Assembly (NCBI GenBank): GCA_017305935.1
Contig: JAFKJU010000021.1
Coordinates: 61,869 to 125,868, forward strand
Reading direction: 5' to 3'
Origin: Hyphomicrobiales bacterium
GTDB lineage: Bacteria; Pseudomonadota; Alphaproteobacteria; Rhizobiales; Rhizobiaceae
DNA length: 64,000 nt
Below the pieces are notes generated by a model. It was not told where the DNA came from. It saw only the letters and a list, made by a program, of their open reading frames with translations, and did not search any database. This document shows, piece after piece, positions 44,921 through 53,139 of the stretch (its first letter is position 1; each line of letters begins with the position of its first letter). The position numbers and the translations under genes are program-made.

Positions 44921-47101
44921 TTACCAGACCTTGCTCAGCTTGAAGGTGATGGTGCGCACGTCGCCATAGCCGCAGGTGGAATCGCCTTGGCAACCCCTGA
45001 CATACTCCTTGTCGAACAGGTTGGTCACGTTGAGCGCAGCCTCCCAATTGTCCTTCTTGTAGCGGACGGCGGCGTCGAAGACGGTCGCACCCGGAACCTT
45101 CAGCGTGTTGAGGCGGTCGGCCCAGCTTTCGCCCTGGTAGCGCATGCCGGCGCCGAGGCTGAGGCCTTCGAGCGCGCCTTGCGTCACCGTATAATCCAGC
45201 CACAGCGAGGCCTGGACATCCGGCACAAGATAGGGGCGCTTGCCGATATAGGCGGGGACGATGTCTTCCTTGACCTCCATGTCGGTATAGGCCAGCGAAC
45301 CCAGGATCTTCCAGTTTTCGTCGAGGTTGACCTTGCCTTCCAGCTCGACGCCGCGCGACTGCACCTCGCCGATCTGGCTGGCGAGGAAGGTGGCGGGGTC
45401 GGTGACGACGACGTTGCGCTTGTTGAGGTTAAACAGCGACAGGGTGAAGCTGCCGTCGATGAAGGTCGGGTCGTATTTGACGCCGACTTCATACTGTTCG
45501 CCCTCTTCCGGTGCGTTGTTGGGCGTGGCGCTGACGGCGACCGTCGGGTTGAAGAAAGTCCCGACGCTGACGTAAGGCGTCAGGCCGTTGTCGAACTCGT
45601 AGGCGAGGCCGGCGCGGCCGCTGGCGGCCGACTTGTCGAAGCTGTAGCTCGCCGAGGCCAGGTCGTCGTCGGTCTCGGTGTTGACGAAGTCGAAGCGGCC
45701 GTTGAGCGTTGCGAGCCACCCACCGCCGAAGCGGATCTGGTCCTGCACATAGGCGCCGACCTGCTGCTGGGTGACCGCCTGATCGATATAGACGAAGTTG
45801 TTGCCCTGCGGCACGCCGTAGACCGGATTGGTGGCGCTGATCGGGGTGGCGCCGCAGCAGGCCTGGATATGATCCAGCCGGTAATATTTGTAGTCGAGGC
45901 CGAGCATCAGCTTGTGATCGGTGGCGCCCAGATCGAATTCGGTTTCGGCGCGGTTGTCGATGGCGAAGCTGTCGACCCTGGAGGTCGCCTCGAAGCCGAT
46001 GCGGTTGAGCTGGTAGTCCGGAGCCGTGGGAACGCCGCCGACATAGCCGAAGAGATAGGGGCCTTCCTCGTGCTTGTAGAGGTGGCTGTAGCGCATGTTC
46101 GACGAGACCTTCCAGCCATTGTCGAAATCATGCTCGAATTCGGCGCCGAGCATCTGCTGGGCGTATTTGCCGCTGTCGATGTCCGGTTCGCCGTAGAAGG
46201 CCTTGCGGTCGATCTTGCCGAAGGGCGCATCGACGACCGTGCCGACATAGGGGAAGAAGCCGTTGCCGACATGCACCTGGTCGAGGCCCGAGGCCATGCC
46301 CCAGATCGTCAGCTTGGTCGCTTCGTCGGGCGAAATCGTGACCTGCGGCATGACGAAGCCGCGCAGATCATGGGAGAAATCGGAATAGTTGTCGCCGCCG
46401 GCGATCTTGCCGGTCAGGCGGTAGGTCATCGTGCCGCTATTGCCCACCTTGTCGGAAACGTCGAAGCCGGTGAAGGCGTTGCCGTTGCTGTTGATGCCGA
46501 TTTCCGTGTAATAATAGGGCTCGTCGGTCGGGCGCTTGCGCACGTAGTTGACGAGGCCCCCGGCATTGCCGCCGCCATAGAGCACCGAGGACGGACCTTT
46601 CAGGACGTCGACGCGCTCCAGCATGAAGGGATCGAGCTGGAAGCCGCCGAAACCGTAGGAGAACAGGTTCAGGCCGTCGAGGAATATGCCGGTCTGCGTC
46701 GCGTCGAAGCCGCGAATATAGACCCAGTCGGTATCGGCATCGGTGCCGAAGGGCTCGGCAGTGACGCCCGGCGTATAGCGCAGGGCTTCGTCGATCTTGT
46801 TGACGACGCCGCGGTCGTTCATCTCCTGCTTGCCGACGACGGAGACGGCCTGCGGGATCTCGTTGAGCGGCGTATCGGTCTTGGAACCGGCAGTGGAGGC
46901 TTTCGCCACGTAACCCTTGACGGGCGCGTCGGCCGCGCCCTTTGCATCCGTCGCGCCGCTCGCCTGCCCCTGCAGCACGATCGGTTTCAGCGCCGTGTCG
47001 GCGTTTTGCGCCAGCGCCGGAAAGCCCGTGCTGAGCGCGAGCAGCGCAACGCTGGCCCGCAAGGTCGACCGATTTCCAAGAGAGCGCTTGCCCCGATTCA
47101 T
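44921..47101 (-). CDS. TonB-dependent siderophore receptor
   Basis: The 726-residue outer-membrane receptor has a signal peptide up to 'STGFPALAQ' (about residue 32). The plug domain is clear ('NEIPQAVSVVGKQEMNDRGVVNKIDEALRYTPGV', 'YIRGFDATQTGIFLDGLNL', 'VDVLKGPSSVLYGGGNAGGLVNYVRKRP'), followed by a 22-strand-type barrel ending 'VRTITFKLSKVW' with the C-terminal aromatic. This is the FhuA/FoxA-like siderophore class. ATG 47101 is the second of two ATGs in a duplicated 14-base sequence. An AraC gene lies on each side, and the Fbp importer is 20 kb away. Confidence 0.93.
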   Translation of the reverse strand: MNRGKRSLGNRSTLRASVALLALSTGFPALAQNADTALKPIVLQGQASGATDAKGAADAPVKGYVAKASTAGSKTDTPLNEIPQAVSVVGKQEMNDRGVVNKIDEALRYTPGVTAEPFGTDADTDWVYIRGFDATQTGIFLDGLNLFSYGFGGFQLDPFMLERVDVLKGPSSVLYGGGNAGGLVNYVRKRPTDEPYYYTEIGINSNGNAFTGFDVSDKVGNSGTMTYRLTGKIAGGDNYSDFSHDLRGFVMPQVTISPDEATKLTIWGMASGLDQVHVGNGFFPYVGTVVDAPFGKIDRKAFYGEPDIDSGKYAQQMLGAEFEHDFDNGWKVSSNMRYSHLYKHEEGPYLFGYVGGVPTAPDYQLNRIGFEATSRVDSFAIDNRAETEFDLGATDHKLMLGLDYKYYRLDHIQACCGATPISATNPVYGVPQGNNFVYIDQAVTQQQVGAYVQDQIRFGGGWLATLNGRFDFVNTETDDDLASASYSFDKSAASGRAGLAYEFDNGLTPYVSVGTFFNPTVAVSATPNNAPEEGEQYEVGVKYDPTFIDGSFTLSLFNLNKRNVVVTDPATFLASQIGEVQSRGVELEGKVNLDENWKILGSLAYTDMEVKEDIVPAYIGKRPYLVPDVQASLWLDYTVTQGALEGLSLGAGMRYQGESWADRLNTLKVPGATVFDAAVRYKKDNWEAALNVTNLFDKEYVRGCQGDSTCGYGDVRTITFKLSKVW

Positions 47102-47124
47102 GTGTCCATACCCCGATTCATGTG
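47091..47124 (-). repeat. Duplicated start region and possible 7-codon leader peptide before the TonB receptor
   Basis: CCCCGATTCATGTG occurs at 47091-47104 and again at 47111-47124, a 20-base-period direct repeat. On the minus strand this creates an extra ATG at 47121 opening MNRGMDT and ending at TGA 47100-47098, which overlaps the receptor's own ATG as ATGA. It may couple translation, or may simply be a duplication accident; no good Shine-Dalgarno precedes it. Confidence 0.45.
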
Positions 47125-47259
47125 ATGCCGATGGCCGCCCGGCGCGGGGCGGCATTAAGCGGAGTCAATAACTCAAATTTACCGTTGCAGCTTGGCGTGA
47201 TCGCGGAAAATTGAACGATCTTGGGCAAATTTTCAGGATATGGGCGAAAACCGCCACAA

Positions 47260-48144
47260 TCACGCCTGCCGCAGCTTTCTCCAACGGGCCGGCGAGGTGC
47301 CGATATGCTTGCGAAACGTCCGGGTGAAATGCGCCTGGTCGGAAAAGCCGGTTTCGGCGGCGACCGCCGTCAGCGGCTGGTCGCCGCAAAGCAGCAGATG
47401 CTTGGCGCGGTCGAGCCGCGCCGCCATCTGCCAGTCATGCGGCGCCAGCCCGGTGGACGCCTTGAAGGAATGGCTGAAATGCGACGGCGACAGGCCGACG
47501 AGATCCGCCAGCTCCTGCAGGCGGATGTTGCGGGTGCAATGGGCGGTGAGAAAATCCGTGACCCGGCGAAGCTGCCAGGAGGCCAGCGCCCCGCGCCGGC
47601 GTTGCGGCGATTTCAGCACCTTCAGCACGTCGATGACCAGGGCCAGGGCGAGCCCGTCGCCATAGAGATCGTGCAGCGGATCGGGATTGACGATATCGGC
47701 GGCGATCAGTTCGGCCAGCGCAAGAACCCGTCGGTCGAAGAAAAGCAGTTGCGGGTTCTGCAGCTTGTCGGAATCGATTTCCTCGCCGAGGCGCCGGCTG
47801 ACGACATCGGCATCGAAATGGATGTCGAGATGGCGCACCGATTGCACCTCGGTGATGTCCACCCACAGATCCATGTTAGCGGGTATATAGGAAATCGGGC
47901 TTTCGCGGCTGTCCTGAAACGCGCCCGGACTTTTCGGCGACAGCTTGACGCTCGGCCGGCCGCGCCCCTGCTGGTCGAGCAGGATGAACAGGCGCGGATC
48001 GCGCGCCAGGTAATGGCCGCCGGCATAGGCGGCGCATTCCACATCCCAGAGATCGGCGGTGATGCCGTTCCAGCTCCGGCGGCGCAAATCGCCGACGACG
48101 GAAAAGCCCTCGATCCTGTTTTGCATCCTTGGCTGAAACGTCAT
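47260..48144 (-). CDS. AraC-family transcriptional regulator
   Basis: The 294-residue protein, starting at MTFQPRMQN (ATG 48144; ATG 48189 also possible), has an N-terminal ligand/oligomerisation region. The C-terminal AraC domain reads 'NIRLQELADLVGLSPSHFSHSFKASTGLAPHDWQMAARLDRAKHLLLCGDQPLTAVAAETGFSDQAHFTRTFRKHIGTSPARWRK'. It is transcribed in the same direction as the TonB receptor and ends 158 bases upstream of it. It may regulate the receptor or an unseen target. Confidence 0.88.
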   Translation of the reverse strand: MTFQPRMQNRIEGFSVVGDLRRRSWNGITADLWDVECAAYAGGHYLARDPRLFILLDQQGRGRPSVKLSPKSPGAFQDSRESPISYIPANMDLWVDITEVQSVRHLDIHFDADVVSRRLGEEIDSDKLQNPQLLFFDRRVLALAELIAADIVNPDPLHDLYGDGLALALVIDVLKVLKSPQRRRGALASWQLRRVTDFLTAHCTRNIRLQELADLVGLSPSHFSHSFKASTGLAPHDWQMAARLDRAKHLLLCGDQPLTAVAAETGFSDQAHFTRTFRKHIGTSPARWRKLRQA

Positions 48145-48232
48145 CGCGATCCGGTCCCGCGCGCAAAAAAACATGCCTGCAATTATCAAGTTTTTGCGAC
48201 GCGATCAATCGCCCCGTGTTTTCCGGGCTGCG

Positions 48233-48949
48233 CTACAGGCCTTCCTCGCGGGCATAGGCAGCGAGCAGGTCGGGAAAATCCTTCTCCGTCTGGCTCTTCA
48301 GCAGGGCGCGGGTGGTGATGGCGTCGATATGGTGATGCATCAGGGCGCCGGCCTTGTCGCGGTCGCCCCTGGCCAGCGCCGTGATCAGCTCGCGATGCTC
48401 GGAGACGGCGCAATCGGGCGAATGCGGCCGCCCGTAGAGCGAAAGGATCAGCGAGGAGCGCGAGACGAGCTCGGTGACATAGCGCGACAGGATGTCGTTT
48501 TCGGTCAGCTTCGCCAGCAGGACATGAAACTCGCCGGCAAGCTGGATCGAGGTGGCGGTATCATTGGCGCGGGCCATGTCCTCGGCCTCGACATGGGCTT
48601 CGAGTTGGCGGATCTGCTGCGGCGAAAGCTTGCCGATCAGGCTGTCGACCACCAGCGCTTCCAGCGAGCGGCGCACCGCAAAGATGTTGCGGCCGTCCTC
48701 CAGGCTCGGCTGGGCGACGCAGGCGCCCTTGTGGGGGCGCAGCTCGATCAGGCCCTCGCCGTTAAGGCGGGCGAGCGCCTGGCGCACGATGGTGCGGCTG
48801 ACGCCGAGGCGTTCGCCGATCGAATCCTCCGGCAGCTTGGTGCCGGCCGCCAGCGCCTGGTCGAGGATGGCGCGTTTCAGGGCGCGATAGACGGCATCGG
48901 ATTTGGACACCGTCGATTTGCGAGTCTTGTCATGGCCGTCGGCGGTCAT
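48233..48949 (-). CDS. GntR-family regulator, FCD subfamily
   Basis: The 238-residue protein has an N-terminal winged helix 'AVYRALKRAILDQALAAGTKLPEDSIGERLGVSRTIVRQALARLNGEGLIELRPHKGACVAQPS' and a C-terminal FCD helical domain with likely metal-binding histidines ('GEFHVLLAKL', 'HRELITAL', 'MHHHID'). FCD regulators usually repress catabolic operons and release DNA on binding an organic acid or related ligand. Its ATG overlaps the stop of the amidohydrolase gene upstream (48946-48949), making it the last gene of the leftward amidohydrolase operon and its probable autoregulator. Confidence 0.92.
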   Translation of the reverse strand: MTADGHDKTRKSTVSKSDAVYRALKRAILDQALAAGTKLPEDSIGERLGVSRTIVRQALARLNGEGLIELRPHKGACVAQPSLEDGRNIFAVRRSLEALVVDSLIGKLSPQQIRQLEAHVEAEDMARANDTATSIQLAGEFHVLLAKLTENDILSRYVTELVSRSSLILSLYGRPHSPDCAVSEHRELITALARGDRDKAGALMHHHIDAITTRALLKSQTEKDFPDLLAAYAREEGL

Positions 48950-50403
48950 GGCTTCACCATCGGATAGCTCGGCGGGAAAATGGTCTCGAGCGGCGGATGC
49001 TGCCAGGTCCGTTGCGGATAGCGGGCGACGAGGCGCTCGAACTGCGCCTGCGCCCGGCCATGGGCGGCGTCGAAATCGAAGCCGGGGATCACCCCGTCGA
49101 CCATGACGAAGCGGCCGGCGATGACCACGGAATGCACGTCGCGGCCGCTCGCCGAACCCATCAGCGCCGAGATCGGGTCGATCACCTGGCCGAGCCGATC
49201 ACCGGAAAGGTCGATGACCGTGATATCGGCGGTGGCGCCGGGCTGCAGGCGGCCGAGATCGGGACGGTTGAGCGCATCGGCGCCGCCGAGAGTGGCGATG
49301 TCGTAGAGATCGGCCGAGATCGGGCTTTCCGTCGTCCCGCCCGTCAGCCGGCCGAGCATCAGCCCGAGCTGCATGTTGAGGATCATGTCCGGCGGCCAGG
49401 TATCGGTGCCCATGCCGAGGCGCAATCCCGGAATGCGTTCGAGCGCCGCGCCATGGCGGGCCATGACCAGCGGGCAATGCACCACCGTCGCGCCCGACTC
49501 GGCAATGATCCGCAGGCCGTCGCCACCGATATGGGTGCCGTGCGGCAAGAGCGCCCGCCCGGAAAGGAAGCCGATGTCGCGCAGCCATTCCGGCGCGGTC
49601 TTGTCGAAGCGGCGGCGGATGGTCTCGGCCTCGAAACCAGACTGACAGCAATGCAGCCGCACCGGTACGTCGAGATCGCGTGCCGCATCGGCGATGCGCT
49701 TCAACAGGTCGCCTGTCCAGAATTCGATGCGGTCGGGGGCGAGCATCGTCCGAACCAGCCCGCCATGGGTGCCGTCATGGGCGGCGCAGAAGGCAAGAGC
49801 GGTTTCGAGGCCGGCCGCCCCCTGTTCGGCATCGATTTCCACCGTCAGCCGCCCGTCGTCCTCGACCACCGAATGGCCGGCGCGGAAGGCGGGGCCGAGA
49901 TAGACGCGCAAGCCCAGGTCGGCCGCACTTTCGGCAGCGGAGGCGAATTCCTCCGGCGTCTCGTTCCAGGCGCGATAGAACAGAGAGGCGATCGGCAGGG
50001 CGGTGGTGATGCCGTTGCGGATCAGTTGCGCAAAGGCGTAACGCTTCTGGAAGGCCAGTTCCTCCGGCGAATACATCTCCACGGGCCCGGCCTCGACATA
50101 GTCGCGCGGCCAGACGCGGCCCTTCTTCCAGCCGGGTGCGTGATCGAGGCCGAGAACGCCGGTATCGAGATCGGAGAGCGCGTCGAGATCGATGAAGCCC
50201 GGACCGATCAGCGCCTTGCCGTAATCGATGCGACGGGCGACCGGGCCGTTGTAACGGTGGCCGACGAAGAGGATGCGCTCACCTTCGAACACCACTTCGC
50301 CGTTTTTATAGAGGACGTGGCGGCCGTCGCGATGGCCGACGACCCAGCGGGCGGTTAACAAGGTGGCACCGGGCTGCTTGTTGTGTTCGGTCTCAGGCGA
50401 CAT
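48946..50403 (-). CDS. Amidohydrolase-family protein lacking the HxH metal motif
   Basis: The 485-residue protein has the chlorohydrolase/cytosine deaminase fold: 'YGKALIGPGFIDLDALSDLDT', 'VPVRLHCCQSGFEAETI', 'LLPHGTHIGGDGLRIIAESGATVVHCPLVMARHG', 'GLRLGMGTDTWPPDMILNMQLGL'. Later ligands (His in RLHCC, His in PHGTH, Asp in GTDTWPP) seem present. At the usual FID-x-HxH position the sequence has Asp74 and Leu76 instead of two histidines. It may use a different metal arrangement or be non-hydrolytic. ATG 50403 overlaps the upstream cytosine-deaminase-like gene by 11 bases. Confidence 0.83.
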   Translation of the reverse strand: MSPETEHNKQPGATLLTARWVVGHRDGRHVLYKNGEVVFEGERILFVGHRYNGPVARRIDYGKALIGPGFIDLDALSDLDTGVLGLDHAPGWKKGRVWPRDYVEAGPVEMYSPEELAFQKRYAFAQLIRNGITTALPIASLFYRAWNETPEEFASAAESAADLGLRVYLGPAFRAGHSVVEDDGRLTVEIDAEQGAAGLETALAFCAAHDGTHGGLVRTMLAPDRIEFWTGDLLKRIADAARDLDVPVRLHCCQSGFEAETIRRRFDKTAPEWLRDIGFLSGRALLPHGTHIGGDGLRIIAESGATVVHCPLVMARHGAALERIPGLRLGMGTDTWPPDMILNMQLGLMLGRLTGGTTESPISADLYDIATLGGADALNRPDLGRLQPGATADITVIDLSGDRLGQVIDPISALMGSASGRDVHSVVIAGRFVMVDGVIPGFDFDAAHGRAQAQFERLVARYPQRTWQHPPLETIFPPSYPMVKP

Positions 50404-51589
50404 GGAGCAGATCTCCGGAAAGGATGCCATCGCGTGCCAAGACGCGACCACGGCGGATGACGGTGCGCGCCTGCGGCGTCAGGGCCACGGCTTGCGCGAG
50501 TGTTTGTGCGGGCACGAGGACGAGATCGCCGAAATCGCCTTCGGTAAAGCCGTAACCGTCGAGGCCGATGGCTTCGGCGCCGCCGAAGGTGCAGATGCGG
50601 GCGGTCTCTGTGAGGTCGGCATCATTGGTCATGCCGTTGCGCTGGGCGAGATATTTTGCGCGCTCCAGCATGTCGCCATTGCCCCAGGGTTCCCAGGTGC
50701 CCTGGATGCCGTCCGAGCCGGAGCAGACGATAAGGCCGCATTCGCGCATCAGCCTGAGCGGCAGGGCAGGGGCGGAGGGGCTGCCGACGGTCATGACGGC
50801 GATGCGCTCGGCGGCGAGCGCCTCGATCAGCGCCCGCTGGCGGTTCGGCTCCAGCATGCCCAGGCAATAGCCATGGCTGACCGTCACCCTGCCCTGCATC
50901 GACAGGGCGCGGGTGCGCTCGACGATCAGTTCGAGGCAGAACGCGCCGAGATCGGCCAGCTCATGCAGGTGGATGTCGAGCGGCTTTCCGTGCCGTTGCG
51001 AAAGCGCGAAGATGGCGTCGAGGTGGCGCACGGGGTCGCGCTCGATGCTGGCGGGATCGATGCCGCCGACGATATCGGCCCCGGCGCGCATCGCGTCATC
51101 CATCAGTTCCAGCGTGCCGGCGCGCGGCAGCATGCCGCTTTGTGGAAAGGCGACGATCTGGATGTCGACCAGATCGCGCAAGGCCTCGCGGGTGGCGATC
51201 ACGCCCTCGATATTGGCGATGCCGATCTCGGTGTCGACGTCCACATGGCTGCGGATGTGCAGCACGCCGTATTTCAGGGTCTGCATCGCCTGGCGGGCGG
51301 ACTGGCGGCGGGCATCGATCCCGAGCTCGCGCTTGGCCTTGCGGTCGGCGAGGATGCGGTCGTTGCGGGTCGGGCCGACGCGGTTTTCGAACCAATCCAT
51401 GCCGACCAGCGTCTTGTCGAGATGGGTATGGGCCTCGACCAGCCCCGGCAGCGCGATCTGGCCGCCGGCATCGATTTCGAGCGTCGGCCGATTCGCTCCG
51501 GGGACGGCGAAGCGGCCGTCGCGGATGACGAGATCCACGGGGGCGCCCCCGAACGGGCGGGCGTTGCGGATGAGAATGTCTGCGGTCAT
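50393..51589 (-). CDS. Cytosine-deaminase-like (CodA-type) amidohydrolase
   Basis: The 398-residue cytoplasmic enzyme has 'LPGLVEAHTHLDKTLVG' (His54, His56; the HxHLDK form is diagnostic for the CodA group), 'KPLDIHLHELADLG', 'VTVSHGYCLGMLE' and 'LIVCSGSDGIQGTWEPWGNGDM', which supply the remaining metal and substrate ligands. CodA relatives deaminate or hydrolyse cytosine, isoguanine, creatinine or triazine-like rings. GGAGG precedes ATG 51589. It lies 21 bases after the upstream amidohydrolase gene and overlaps the next one; all three form one leftward operon with the GntR gene. Confidence 0.9.
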   Translation of the reverse strand: MTADILIRNARPFGGAPVDLVIRDGRFAVPGANRPTLEIDAGGQIALPGLVEAHTHLDKTLVGMDWFENRVGPTRNDRILADRKAKRELGIDARRQSARQAMQTLKYGVLHIRSHVDVDTEIGIANIEGVIATREALRDLVDIQIVAFPQSGMLPRAGTLELMDDAMRAGADIVGGIDPASIERDPVRHLDAIFALSQRHGKPLDIHLHELADLGAFCLELIVERTRALSMQGRVTVSHGYCLGMLEPNRQRALIEALAAERIAVMTVGSPSAPALPLRLMRECGLIVCSGSDGIQGTWEPWGNGDMLERAKYLAQRNGMTNDADLTETARICTFGGAEAIGLDGYGFTEGDFGDLVLVPAQTLAQAVALTPQARTVIRRGRVLARDGILSGDLLHVA

Positions 51590-51610
51590 TTTTGTTTCCT
51601 CCTTATCGTC

Positions 51611-52975
51611 TTATGCGAGGCCGGCGCGGTTCATCGCCTGGTGGAAGGCGCGTTCGGCGCGCTCCAGGATCGCGCCCTCGTCCTGGCCTACGAGGCGGCG
51701 TCCACGCATCAGGATGCGGCCATCGATGATGGTGGTGTCGACATCGGCGCCATTGGCGAAGCGGGCGAGGCGCTGCACCGGATCGACCGGCGGCCACAGA
51801 TGCGGCTGACGCATGTCGATCAGCAGCAAGTCGGCGCGCTTGCCGGCTTCGAGCGAGCCGATCTCGTCTTCCATGTTGAGCGCCCGCGCGCCCTCGATCG
51901 TCGCCATGGCGAGCAGTTGCCCGGGGGGCAATACGGCGTCGTCGGCGAAATGGCGGCCGTGATAACGATGCGCTTGGAACATGTTGCGGAACATGTCGAA
52001 AGAGCGGTCAGGGGCGGCGGCATCGGTGCCGAGCGAAACGGTGACGCCCTCCTGCATCAGCTCCGGCGCCGGGCAGCGGCCGTAAAGCGACATGAGCGCG
52101 CTCGGATTGTGCGCCACCTTGGCGCCGGTGCGCTTCAGCACCGCGCGGTCCTCGTCGGTCAGGTCGATGCAATGGGCAAGCAGGCTGCGCCCATCGAACA
52201 GGCCGAGTTTTGCATCATTGGCGGCGATGGAGCCGTCGCGATGGCCGTCCTGCACCAGCAGCACGCCCCTCTCGCGCGCGAGATCGCGCGTCCTGCGTGA
52301 GATATTGTATACGGCGTCGCTGTCCAACTCCCGCGCATCGAAAACCGGAAGTGAAAACACAACTTGTATACGATCGGCGCGCCGGGCCGCGGCATCGACA
52401 AGGTCTGCGGCGACATCAAGCTGCGCCTCGGGCGAAATCTCGACTTTTGTATACGACCCCTGCATGTAATTGCGGTATACGTGTTGCAATCCCGGCCGGT
52501 TGGGGCCGACGGCGAGCACCTCGCGAACGCCTGAGGCGGCGATGGCGGCGAGGTGGGCTTCGACGGCTTCCACATCAGTGCGCATGATGTCGGGGCCGCC
52601 GCCGAACAGAAGCGCTGCGGTGGTCGTGCCGCATTTGATGCGCTCGGCCGCCGATAGCGCCGCCTCCGCGCCCCAGAATTCCGCGTCGGTCGCCTGGGCG
52701 TAGATGCGGCCGGCAATGCTCATCCAGTCCTCGGAATCCCTGCCGAGGCCCTTGGTCAGCGTATGTCCGGCATGGGCGTGGGTGTCGACCAGGCCGGGCA
52801 TGGCAACCATGCCGGCGGCGTCGATGCGTTCGGCAGCGGTCTCGCCGGCAAAGCTGCCGTCGCCGATGGCCGCGATCCGTCCGTCCTCGATCAGGATATA
52901 TCCGCGCCCGAGAATGCGGCGCGCCGCATCCATGGTGACGATGGCGGCGTTTTCAATCAGCAATGCGTTCGGCAT
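51611..52975 (-). CDS. ATZ/TRZ-type amidohydrolase (aromatic N-heterocycle deaminase-like)
   Basis: The 454-residue enzyme has 'MPGLVDTHAHAGHTL' (His66, His68), 'VLLVQDGHRDGS', 'SLLAHCIDLTDEDRAVLKRTGAKVAHNPSALMSLYGR' and 'TVSLGTDAAAPDRSFDMFRN', the metal set of ATZ/TRZ chlorohydrolases and deaminases. It is clearly paralogous to the enzyme at 58522 across the same motifs. Residues encoded at about 52300-52500 use codons such as GTA, ATA, ACA and CAA that are rare in neighbouring genes and create four GTATAC sites. ATG 52975 follows GGAGGGAG. First gene of the leftward operon. Confidence 0.9.
   Translation of the reverse strand: MPNALLIENAAIVTMDAARRILGRGYILIEDGRIAAIGDGSFAGETAAERIDAAGMVAMPGLVDTHAHAGHTLTKGLGRDSEDWMSIAGRIYAQATDAEFWGAEAALSAAERIKCGTTTAALLFGGGPDIMRTDVEAVEAHLAAIAASGVREVLAVGPNRPGLQHVYRNYMQGSYTKVEISPEAQLDVAADLVDAAARRADRIQVVFSLPVFDARELDSDAVYNISRRTRDLARERGVLLVQDGHRDGSIAANDAKLGLFDGRSLLAHCIDLTDEDRAVLKRTGAKVAHNPSALMSLYGRCPAPELMQEGVTVSLGTDAAAPDRSFDMFRNMFQAHRYHGRHFADDAVLPPGQLLAMATIEGARALNMEDEIGSLEAGKRADLLLIDMRQPHLWPPVDPVQRLARFANGADVDTTIIDGRILMRGRRLVGQDEGAILERAERAFHQAMNRAGLA
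52305..52480. promoter_or_regulatory. Cluster of TTGTATACG motifs inside the amidohydrolase gene
   Basis: TTGTATACG occurs exactly at 52305-52313, 52364-52372 and 52447-52455, with a fourth GTATAC at 52475-52480. A related ATGTATACG is at 53115-53123, just before the binding-protein start. The palindromic GTATAC core could be bound by the GntR/FCD regulator of this operon as downstream operators. That is an inference; sequence constraint on the protein (Val-Tyr, Tyr-Thr, Ile-Gln) does not require these codons. Confidence 0.4.
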
Positions 52976-53139
52976 CGAATATTTCTCCCTCCGAGTGTCT
53001 GTCAGGTCGTTTTTTTGACGGCACGCCGCCAAAAACACTTTTGCTATCTTGATATTGTGTGCATCAGATGTACAGTGATTTGGGAACACATCGTATCCAA
53101 AATTCAGGAAAATATGTATACGAATATGGGAGAACCCTC
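52976..53139. promoter_or_regulatory. Divergent promoter/operator of the amidohydrolase island
   Basis: This AT-rich gap lies between the leftward amidohydrolase operon and the rightward ABC importer. It holds a near-perfect inverted repeat TGTGCATC-A-GATGTACA at 53058-53074 (one mismatch per arm) and ATGTATACG at 53115-53123, which overlaps the binding-protein leader. GntR/FCD operators commonly have the form TGT-n-ACA, so both are candidates. GGGAG at 53128-53132 serves the TTG at 53140. Confidence 0.6.

Noticed and set aside
44900..47125. Plus-strand open frame of about 740 codons opposite the TonB receptor
   Set aside because: The minus strand carries the signal peptide, plug and barrel of a siderophore receptor; the plus frame has no family resemblance.
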